Shown here in pieces: positions 1-9,124 of a DNA stretch of 64,000 nt. Source of the stretch: Rotaria macrura. Its lineage: Eukaryota; Rotifera; Eurotatoria; Philodinida; Philodinidae. The translations under genes were made by a program, and so were the position numbers. How positions within the stretch are numbered: position 1 is the first letter of the stretch; each line of letters begins with the position of its first letter. The stretch is from assembly GCA_900239685.1 (NCBI GenBank), contig OENT01000542.1, forward strand, positions 1-64,000, given 5' to 3'. The notes under the pieces were generated by a model. The model did no database searches and had not been told where the DNA came from. It was given only the letters and a program-made list of their open reading frames with translations.

Positions 1-235
1 ATTAATCAACCAATGTAATTGACTCTTTGTATCTCCACAATACAAACGAAGATGTCAACTACACTACAGTCAAACACTTTATTGATTATATTAAAATATG
101 ATTTTAAAGTTATGCACAGAGGAAATAGTCCAAATGGGGTACAAAAATGGTATCCCAGGGGTACAAATTTTTTTGAGGTACAAACCGTTCAAATGGGGTA
201 CTGTACCCCAAAATGGGGTACAGTTGGCAACCCTG
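1..235. mobile_element. Terminus of a hAT-like DNA transposon, running off the left edge
   Basis: Read on the minus strand from about 235 the sequence begins CAGGGTTGCCAACTGTACCC, which resembles hAT-superfamily terminal repeats. The motif GGGGTAC or its complement recurs several times between 135 and 222, including a perfect palindrome at 196-210 (GGGGTAC, one spacer base, GTACCCC). Subterminal repeats of this kind are usual transposase-binding sites. The other end and any transposase lie outside the window, and no target duplication can be checked. The family call is inference; the repeated motif is seen directly. Confidence 0.45.
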
Positions 236-560
236 GATTAATGTAACTATTTTGGATTAGTCAATTTCATTAGATAAACGTTTGATACTATGATTGTTGT
301 TTTATTAAGTTGCTTTAAAAAGTTAAAATACAGATTCAATAAATTTAATATGCTGATATCAAAGTATGATATACGAATCATACTCAATTACTTCAAAAAT
401 ATTATTGGGACAAGACCAACTTGACGACAGTTCAGTCGAGTTAGTGCATCAGAGATCGAAACCAGAAGAATTGAAGGAAAATTAAGTTCAACGTTCTAAC
501 TTTGTCTTGTCACAGCTTCAAAAGATATCTAATAACACACATATGACCTATTAAGCAGTT

Positions 561-960
561 GCAGAATTCTTACCGAGCAGAATTCAGAATTTTGCACACC
601 AATGAATTTTCTTACGAGGCAACTGACCTTGAAACTTTATATTCTGGCTAGAATTCGACAGAATTCTATTCTATCGACAAACAGTGGTCTAGTAAACGAA
701 TTGAAAGTTTGCCTTCTGCTAAGTGGAAAGAATTCTGTTTTGTATTCTGCTCTTGATTTTGAATTATTGAGCAGAATTCCTTTTCTTTCACACTGATAGT
801 TGTCTAGTTTACGTATTGAAAGTTTGTCGTCTTCTAAGTGAGCAGAATTCTGTTTTCTATTGTGGTAAGTAAAGTGGAGGGAGCAGTTGTGATGTAACAC
901 ATGGTTATTCTTTATGGACAAGAATACAGAATTCTGAATTCAGCTTGGTAGGAATTCTGC
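561..960. mobile_element. GAATTC-rich non-autonomous element with terminal inverted repeats
   Basis: The two ends are imperfect inverted repeats of about 34 bp: 561-594 starts GCAGAATTCTTACCGAGCAG, and the reverse complement of 927-960 starts GCAGAATTCCTACCAAGCTG. The interior carries a direct duplication of about 114 bp. The stretch from about 689 (ctag, then aacgaattgaaagtttg) recurs near 803, and each copy is followed by an AGAATTCTGTTTT box. AGAATTC or GAATTCT occurs about ten times in 400 bp. There is no credible reading frame, so this looks like a MITE or the remains of a larger transposon. Confidence 0.6.
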
Positions 961-1576
961 AGGCCCTCGATCTATTTTAATAATGTGAATATAACGAGTC
1001 AGATAAGAACTTGGACTGACATTCGTAGCACAACTCCGGTGCATGTGGAATTTACGTTCTTGGAGAAATGAGAACGCGTAAGATTTTTGCACGCAGCTAG
1101 AAATAATGATATTAATTACCCGAGGTGTTCCTAAGAAGACAAAATTTATGTGTGTGTGGGTTTCCAGTTACGAAAATAGCAAACAAATATTTGAGTGATC
1201 CCATGTCATATATGTAAATTTCGATCTTGTATTTTGTAGAACCATTGCGCGTATCTAGAAGTGGTGGGGAACGTATAGCATCCTCACATTAAAAGGCAAA
1301 ACAAGAATTACATACAATTTCATCACAATTGAAATAATACTGTACCGCGAAAATCGAGTTGCGTTTCAGTATATGGAGAATGGAATGCTAAACAACACAA
1401 ATACTGAAATCCCTTTTTGAAAGCCTCACATAGATATAAATTTTTCTTGTTAAATTTGAATAATTTCTATTGAACTCTGTCTTAATCGTGGACGATGGAC
1501 GGATAAGAAAGTGCAAGAGAAGTGTTACATAGTGGATATGATAGATCACTATGTATGACGAATACAAATGGATGTG
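961..1576. other. Non-coding, no feature recognised
   Basis: AT-rich sequence between two mobile elements. No open frame with recognisable protein content, no splice-consistent exons and no repeat were seen. Confidence 0.4.
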
Positions 1577-1650
1577 TCTCTTCTAGTCTAATTGGAATAG
1601 GACAACTGCCCGGATAGCAGGAGATGTGTGGTTCGAATCCTGCGAGGAGA
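1577..1650 (+). other. tRNA-like sequence with intact Pol III A and B boxes; probable pseudogene or SINE head
   Basis: The 74-nt length matches a tRNA. A 7-bp acceptor stem (1577-1583 with 1644-1650, one G-U pair) and a 3-bp D stem (1586-1588 with 1601-1603) fold. Box A (TAGTCTAATTGG, 1584-1595) and box B (GGTTCGAATCC, 1630-1640) match consensus. The anticodon arm keeps four pairs (1606-1609 with 1617-1620), but loop position 33 is C instead of U, and the T stem (1627-1631 with 1639-1643) has only its two inner pairs. The nominal anticodon GGA does not suit a class I tRNA. Best read as a decayed tRNA or the promoter head of a tRNA-derived SINE, not a working tRNA. Confidence 0.5.
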
Positions 1651-2810
1651 ACATCATTTTTCGTTCTGTCACTATAACATCTAGTCCTCTTTTACCGTCT
1701 ATGTAACTAAGAAATCAATTTTCGTTATGACAATAATTTTGTCTCCAACTGGATCCTCTATAAGTTTGTGTCAGATGCTGAGATAGAGGATTAGATGTAG
1801 ATTTTATTTGTACGTTCATAGTTTCAATCAGCTTTTTCCGATTCTTTCTAAAATAAGAATTGCTGTATGCTACGACAATATCAACTATTCAGCATTTGAC
1901 TAGAATCAGATGCAACTTTTTTTTAAAATAGACTCATATACACTAGATAGAAAAAAATTAAGAAAAGCAGATAAAGATGCTTATTGGATAGACATGAAGC
2001 TAAATATTGGGATGGGAACGTATCAAAGTGTCTATAAAAACAAGTGTCAGAGTCAATCTCTACTTAGGCGTTCGCGTAGGTCGACATCTCGCCCACAAAA
2101 GTTAGCAAAATATTATCAATCAAATGAAATACACAAAGTACATGTCTATAGTAACTGAGTCGAGGATGAATTCCGGATATTCTGTACGTTTTCAAAAAGA
2201 GACACTTAAAGAATGCCCAACTAAACTTCACTCACTTTACTTTAAGAAGCATACAATTTGAGCTCAACTTAATGTGACTAAATCGGATTCGTAAATGCAA
2301 TGATTTGAAACTGAGAAGTGGACTTTTTTCTTGTATTCAATGATTTTGGTGCTACAAAATGAATATTCCTAACGAGGATTCAGTAGATGTCACATAATAA
2401 AAAACTAAAGGGAAATTTTTCGTCTTCCAGCACAGATACGAAATCATTTGCTTTAGTCCACATTGACGCAGGCAGTTCAAAGAAAATCTGTTATATTCTA
2501 CGCCACATGTATTATTATTATTAATGTTCATTACTGCTACTCGTGACATTGCAAAAAGTTAAATGTTATCATGTTTATGGTGCATGCCTGTCGAAAGTGA
2601 TTTGAACGAGAAAAGTTGCTATTGAAAATGATTTAACAGAAAAAATTCTTGAATTTCTATCGATTTCAAATTATAGGTAAAAGCTGTTCAAATTCATTCT
2701 TATTCCCTAGGCTGTAAGGATAGGATGGAGAACTGACATGCGCCTGTATTTATCTGTAACACTTCTTCGAAGTATTTGATCGTGAAAATGAAGGTTAAAA
2801 TGGTACAAAT
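1651..2810. other. Non-coding, no feature recognised
   Basis: AT-rich sequence with short chance open frames, the longest about 82 codons from 1910, and no family resemblance. No inverted repeat beyond background was noticed. Confidence 0.4.
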
Positions 2811-3176
2811 CCCAGTGTAAAATGTTCGGTGATTTTAATCGAATTATTCTGAAACAAAATTAAAATTGAAATCGATTGATAATTTTGATTATCGTAGATC
2901 ATGAATTAACCATTACTTAATATTGTTACTCATTCAGTATGCAATTTTCGGATTAAAATTGATTATTCTGCAGTATAATCAGGATTTAGAATCGATTGAT
3001 AATTTAAACTTTGTTGCAAAATAATCAATTTTAATCCGAAAATTTCATACTGGATAAGTAGCAATATTAAGTAATGGTTAAGTCATGATCTACGATAATC
3101 AAAATTATCAATCGATTTCAATTTTAATTTTGTTTCAGAATAATTCGATTAAAATCACCGAACATTTTTCACTGGG
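2811..3176. mobile_element. MITE with very long terminal inverted repeats (ends CCCAGTG / CACTGGG)
   Basis: The left arm (2811 to about 2970) and right arm (about 3015-3176) are near-perfect reverse complements for about 150 bp. Both ends read CCCAGTG, then AAATGTTCGGTGATTTTAAT inward. Only about 45 bp of unique spacer lies between the arms. AT flanks both ends, which may be part of the repeat or a 2-bp duplication. The whole element could fold into one long hairpin. No coding capacity. Confidence 0.85.
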
Positions 3177-3200
3177 ATGTTCATGGTGATTGTACAGAGT

Positions 3201-3474
3201 TAGGGATGCAACGGTGACAACAACCGTTACAACCGGTAACCGTTTCACCGGTTACTTTTATAAGTCGGCATAAGCCGGTATTAGCCAGCATTAGCCGGTA
3301 TAAAGCAGTTACTAGCCGGTATTAACCGGTACCAGCCAGCATTAGCGGGTATAACCCGGTATTAGCGGTTACCAGTGGAGCAGTTACCGGTTAGAGCGGT
3401 TGGAACGGCTACCGGTAAGGGCAATTACCGTTAGAACAGTGAACTCGGGATTCACCGTCACCATCAGATCCCTA
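3201..3474. mobile_element. MITE-like element filled with degenerate CCGGT repeats
   Basis: The ends are TAGGGAT (3201-3207) and its complement ATCCCTA (3468-3474), each with a GGTGAC or GTCACC box about 10-15 bp inside. The interior is a degenerate array of the motif AGCCGGTATTA, spaced about 10-14 bp, with at least a dozen CCGGT or ACCGG cores. It is much richer in GC and CpG than its surroundings. It begins only 24 bp after the previous MITE ends. Confidence 0.6.
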
Positions 3475-3938
3475 TACCGAGTGTTGCAGACATATAGACA
3501 CAAGCGAATTTCTGCTTCTAATACTTTACGAGAAGTGTATTCATGGATAGATGCTTTAACGTTGTCTTTATCTAAAATCGAACATTTTGGGGCATGAATT
3601 GATTTCGATTCATGCTACTTGTTTTGACATGAATACAAAATTTTTATCCAGATTTCTCTGAATTGATATCCTACAGATTTGCAACACCACACAATTCAGC
3701 TGCTATTGACAGAGAATCATCTGTTGGCCGAAAATGGATCAGATAATGAGAATCTATTTTACATTTCACACCGATTTATAATATTTTATTTCTATATTGT
3801 TTAAACAGCAAAAAAGCAGTTTATTTATGACCAGTTACATGCTTCTTTCACTACTCCATTGTTGTGCTGTTTACTCTTGTAATATAAAGCAAAAAAATAG
3901 TACGATCCACGAAAAAAAATATTTCATACATACTGGAC
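3475..3938. other. Non-coding spacer between mobile elements
   Basis: AT-rich, with no recognised gene, repeat or splice structure. Confidence 0.4.
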
Positions 3939-4195
3939 TACCCAGGTCGAACGATACGGACCGTTGAGTGGACGCAGTTATACGGACCGTAGCATCATTA
4001 AAATAGGGCCTTATACGGCCGTATTTTCCCAGTATACGGCTCCGCGTATGGTACTTTTTCTGGGCACGCAGTAATAAAGGATCGTATACTATGAAAATAC
4101 GGCCGTATACGGCCCTATTTTAGTGATGTTACGGTCCGTATAACTGCGTCCACTCAACGGTCCGTAACGGATATTCGTTTTGATTGACCTGGGTA
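3939..4195. mobile_element. Tc1/mariner-type MITE with TA target duplication
   Basis: Ends are TA-CCCAGGTC (3939-3948) and GACCTGGG-TA (4186-4195). The arms pair over about 100 bp, and each carries an inner palindromic box around ATACGGCCGTAT. The flanking TA on both sides fits the TA target-site preference of Tc1/mariner elements (established for the superfamily). The repeated ACGGACCG and ACGGCCGTA blocks are GC-rich islands in AT-rich DNA. There is no transposase frame. Confidence 0.85.
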
Positions 4196-5228
4196 GGTAT
4201 TGAAGGAAAATTAATCAAGGTCTGGAGAAGTGGGAAACTAAGAATTCACCTTTTTCCTAGCTCTAGACCATTATCAAGTCTTTGAGAAACTTAAATATTA
4301 CTTTATGTTACACCATTCAGATGGTATAAGTTGGAACTCAAAACTAAGACGTTACTAATGCCCGTTGCACTACGAAAGGCGACTGAATAGCAATTCGTTG
4401 AGTTGGATTCAAAATCATATAGGAGTCCTGCAAAACCCTAGAATATGTGAACTGAAACTCATTGGTTTCAATCTATTATTTTGCTATCTGATATGTTTTG
4501 TTATTTTAGATACGTGAGTGTGGTTGATCAATTTTCATTACGTATATGCCACTCGAAACTCCAGACAAAACAATTGCCTTTTTTATCTGGCGTGTCTCTG
4601 ATAATAAAAATTGTACTCAGATTGTCGATATTAAAGTTTAATTTAAACAAGAACCAAAAGGTATTATAAGATCAATGAGTATATCTGTTTGTGCTATATT
4701 TCTAAGAATCTCTCTTTGCAACATTGGTTTAGTCGGGCATAATAGTCGACTGACAATCATATAATCACTAGAACACCAATCTGGCCATGGAAATCACCTC
4801 TATTGCTCGGTTACATGTCTGATTGATCATCGATGATCACTCTCGATGCATATACTTATCACATTCTCAGCAAGTTAATAGTCGAAATCTATTCAAAAGT
4901 ACGAGGATGCCTACGGGACATTGAATGAGAAAAATATTCAACAAATTGTGATATGCCTATTTTTTTTGGAAACCATCTAGCAAAATCAAAACTTTATCAT
5001 CATTGTTGTATATTTAATGTTCTCTCACAAAACAAAATTTTGTCTAACGTATGATTTTCTTTTTCGTTTAAGTTTCTTTAGAATGTGATAAGATGTTAAG
5101 TTTGAAAGGGCTTTATCTTTGAAGAGCATAGAAAAATAATCATGATAGCAAGAGAAAACTGCTTGGTTATCTGAAATGAAGAAGATAAAATTTTGTTTCA
5201 TTTCAGTTTTCTTTCAAGTGCAAGCAAC
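4196..5228. other. Intergenic region upstream of cathepsin B
   Basis: AT-rich, no gene recognised. Near the right end, TTTCATTTCAG (AG at 5205-5206) is a good 3' splice site 22 nt before the cathepsin B start codon. It could be a cis 5' UTR acceptor or a spliced-leader acceptor. Confidence 0.4.
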
Positions 5229-6617
5229 ATGCATTTACATCTTTGTTTATTAATTTGTCTTGCTGTGTCTAGCATTTATGGGCAAGACATTAAAAATTCG
5301 CAAAACATAATTTTATCAGAGCAATTCATTACTGAAATAAATGCTGCTCAATCAAAATGGAAAGCAGGAACATCTAAGTTTATGCAGTGGTCAAAAGCTT
5401 CGATCAAAAGATTGATGGGTGTTCTACCAGAACATTATATACAAATCAGACATCTCGATCCAATTGTACACGAAATACCGAAGGATTTACCAGACAATTT
5501 CGATGCACGTGATCAATGGCCCAATTGTCCATCACTGAAGGAAGTACGAGATCAAGGAAGGTCAGTTTTTCTAGAATAGATGAAATCGTGTGTGTGTATG
5601 TGTGTGTTAAACTCGAATTTAATTGTAGCTGTGGTAGTTGCTGGGCTTTTGGTGCTGTTGAAGCCATGTCCGACCGTATTTGTATTGCATCAAGTGCAGC
5701 GAAAATCGTTCACATTTCAGCTGAAGATCTCGTTTGTACGTTCAAATAATGCTATCTATCAAATAGTTATGTAGAACGATGATTGCATATTTTAGCATGC
5801 TGTTTATTATGTGGTCAAGGTTGTAATGGCGGTTATCCAGTAGCAGCTTGGAATCATTATAAATTGACCGGATTAGTGACTGGTGGTAATTACAATACAA
5901 AGGATGGTTGTGAACCATACACTATTCCATCATGTGATCATCAGTATGTGAAAGAACTTTAATTTTTATATTAAAAAGACATATCTTTTTTCTTCTTCAG
6001 TGTCAATGGAACTCTTCCACCAGTAAGTAAAGTTTATAGTTCGAAATAAGATAGGCATATTGATATGGAACCTGTTTCAAAATTTAGTGTCAAGGTGAAT
6101 TACCGACTCCACATTGTGCTCATAAATGTATCGATAGTTATCCAACACCTTACACCAAAGATAAACACCATGGTGAAAGTGTTTACTCAGTTCGATCAAA
6201 TCAAGAACAAATTCAAACAGAAGTTATGAAAAATGGACCTGTTGAAGCTGCTTTCTCTGTCTATGCAGATTTTCTAACTTACAAATCAGGCGTCTATCAA
6301 TACACAACTGGTGATTTTCTTGGTGGTCATGGTAAGATTTTCTCATATCTAGTTTTGTTGCCACTTAAAAACAAAAGAAATTTTTATTTATCAGCTGTCA
6401 AAATACTTGGCTGGGGTGTAGAAGGTTCAACACCTTATTGGCTCGTTGCTAATTGTGAGTATTAGCAAAATTTATTTTCTTATTGCAGTAGCTCGTTTCT
6501 TTTGTTCTAGCATGGAACGAAGATTGGGGTGATAAAGGCTTCTTCAAGATCCTTCGTGGTTCAGATGAATGTGGCATTGAAAGCAGTATTGTCGCTGGTG
6601 CTCCCAAACTTGATTAA
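5229..6617 (+). CDS. CTSB: Cathepsin B-like cysteine protease (papain family C1A)
   Basis: Lysosomal or secreted thiol protease, 339 aa. Exons are 5229-5560, 5629-5735, 5796-5943, 6001-6022, 6088-6331, 6395-6454 and 6511-6617, with six GT-AG introns of 56-68 nt. The start is the ATG opening a signal peptide ([18 protein letters not shown]); the frame stays open a little upstream but without an ATG. A propeptide precedes the mature enzyme (from about [15 protein letters not shown]). The catalytic Cys115 (CGSCWAF), His284 ([11 protein letters not shown]) and Asn304 (ANSWN) are all present. The occluding-loop HH pair (CDHHVNG), diagnostic of cathepsin B and needed for its dipeptidyl-carboxypeptidase activity, is intact. 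Exon 4 is a 22-nt micro-exon within that loop. Length and cysteine pattern match the family, so the gene looks functional. Confidence 0.95.
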
Positions 6618-7517
6618 CCAATGAAATGATTTGAATTGTTTTTTTTTCACAAAAAAGAAACAAATTTTATTTGTCATCGAAATTTTATTTTTCAATACAA
6701 AAAAAATACAGTTTTATGAAAAATAGTCGAAGAGAAGGGTGCACTCCAGTATTAATTACATCATCAACGATTGAAAAATGTTCAATGTCCGAAATGTGTA
6801 CAAAGTTTTGAACAATACATTATTAGAGAATGAAAAATTTATATATCCTTCTGCCTGAATCTATATGTTTGACTGCAGAGTTCTTCATCTATATTTCATA
6901 CCCAAAATTAATTGAATGTTTTAAAAACATGCCACTATTCTATATAAAAAGTCTTGTTATGATTCTAATGATGGATAACAATGTCAAAAGCTTGCTTTTG
7001 CATCAGACTTTTAACTTCAGTTTCCTCAACTAGAGGTGTAGGTCTATTGACTGCATGCCTCAATATGCTTTAAAAAACTGCGGAAAATATCAGCAAAACC
7101 TTCTGCTAAGAGACAAAATAAGAAGGAACTGTTTCAAGTCAATCGTACAGAACACAGAATATGACTTCATATTTCTATCTGACGCTACACCAAACTTTGC
7201 ACTTCACGCCACATTCGTTTCAGCTTCAACGAAAAATGCGAGTTTTTGCAATGATTTTCTGTAGAAGACTGATAGAGACCTATCATGTTCCACATTTTCA
7301 ATGTGTAAAAGAAAACAAAACGAAACTCCATCGATTCTTGAGCACGAACATTTTTGTGAATATTTCTCGAAGACCATTCGTCTAGTTTCAAAAACAGAAA
7401 GTATTGTTTATTATATAAGCTTCATAATTTTAATATCTATTGACTCCTCAGACAGTTTAGTTTATGTTCCGTGTTCAATATGAACCTGGTATTTAAATGT
7501 GTAGCCAAGTTTGAATT
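6618..7517. other. Intergenic region downstream of cathepsin B
   Basis: AT-rich, with several 60-75-codon overlapping frames on both strands and no family resemblance or splice structure. Nothing supported. Confidence 0.4.
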
Positions 7518-8450
7518 ATTATTTTATCGGGTGGCGTAGAATACATTGCAATTTTAGTACTTTTAACATTTCTTCGTTGTCCTATATGTGATTGAGTTAA
7601 TCCTGTTACCAAAAGATTCATCGTTTAATTCTCTACATGAATACATTGACAGGTTTGTATCACAGGATAGACATGCTAATAAAAACATGAGATATTCATA
7701 AATCTGTGAAAATTGTTAAAATGTAAAACGTTTTTTCATTATTTTGGGTTTTATTTAATACAGATGTAAGTGTTTCCAGAATTCGATTCACTGTTTTACA
7801 TCTTGTGAAAAACTATATCGTTTATCTGTGTTCTGAGTTGTTTTTCAATGATATTTTTTTCTGCAAGGGAGCTATTATTCATGCTGGATTTTGGAAAAAA
7901 TTGCAGTTTTTTACTACTTCTTTGTGGCATTTGGAAAATTTTGCATCAGCCGAGAAGCTAATAGTTTGCGCTAATTTTTCTTAAGTTTATAGTGAATATA
8001 ATGTTTTATTGGACAGAAAGTATAAAAGTTTGAAATATTCTTTTATTGTATTGAAGTTTTAAGAAAATTCAAATTTTAGCAGTCTTCGACTCGGCTACAA
8101 TAAAATCATTGATCATTCTATCGCTATGCTGGTTGAAATAGACTGTACTATTGATCAAGAGAAAGACCGCGTTTGCTTATATGTCAAAACTTGCTCCGTT
8201 ACATTTATATGTTTATCCAACGGTCGTACAAAAGTAGAAAGACACATGAAAACTATTTTTAGGGATTTTTAAATATCTCGTGTTATTTTAACATTTCCAT
8301 TCTGTGAAACAAACCTGTCAATGAATTCATGTAGAGAATTAAACGATGAATCTTTTTTGATAACAGGATTAACTTAATCACAGATAGGACAATGAAGAAA
8401 TATCAAAAATATGAAAATTGAAATGTATTCTAGGTCACCCGATATTTTAA
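7518..8450. mobile_element. Foldback-like element with terminal inverted repeats of about 190 bp
   Basis: The left arm (7518 to about 7707) and right arm (about 8260-8450) are inverted copies at roughly 85% identity. Shared blocks include TTCATCGTTTAATTCTCTAC (7618-7637), whose complement lies near 8335-8354, and CATTGACAGGTTTGT. The outer ends read TATCGGGTG on the left and CACCCGATA on the right. The middle of about 550 bp is AT-rich and non-coding. Divergence between the arms shows it is older than the MITEs to its left. Confidence 0.75.
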
Positions 8451-9124
8451 GGTCTCGGTAGATTCCTCACAACAAAAAATATACTTATGTTACTAATTTT
8501 TTCGACGAAAACCCACACTCTAAACATACTAATTAGAATGTCATTATTTAGAAAAAAATGACGAGTTGGCCTCAAGCAGTTAATTAGAACCAACCTATTT
8601 AAGTCTGGAAAACTTCTTACTACAAGCTCTTGTTCTTTTACTATACAGTTTTCAGCTGTTAGTTACATTAGTATCTCAACTATAGTACAAGAAACGGTCC
8701 AATACGTATGACGAGGATTTCTTTCATAAGCACTGTTGAATATAAAACTAGTGAATCTATATTCGGGATATCAGTATGAAAGTTACGTAAAACACAAATG
8801 CGGACACGAATTTGTAAAAGATGAAATGAAAACAAATTTAATATTTCTGTTGATAAATGAAAAGACCACGAAGAATTTTAACTGCAGTATAACAGGATCT
8901 ACTTTCAGAATAGATTATAGTCACTTTTCTTCATGCGTATTCCGATTCGGTTTTTAGTTTGTTGAATAATAGCTCATATTATACTTTTATTTTTCATAAT
9001 AACGCATTGATTCAAACTACAAGAAAACAAAACTAATCGATTAGTAATTATTATTGATAGGAAATGTCTCTTTTTTCCACTGAGTTATCTATTTGTAATC
9101 ATGTATCTTAATTTTTGATATCAA
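8451..9124. other. Spacer, includes the 3' flank of the ZIP transporter gene
   Basis: AT-rich; no gene recognised. Confidence 0.35.

Noticed and set aside
1577..1650. Functional tRNA-Ser (anticodon GGA)
   Set aside because: C at loop position 33, a mostly unpaired T stem and no long variable arm rule out a normal serine tRNA.
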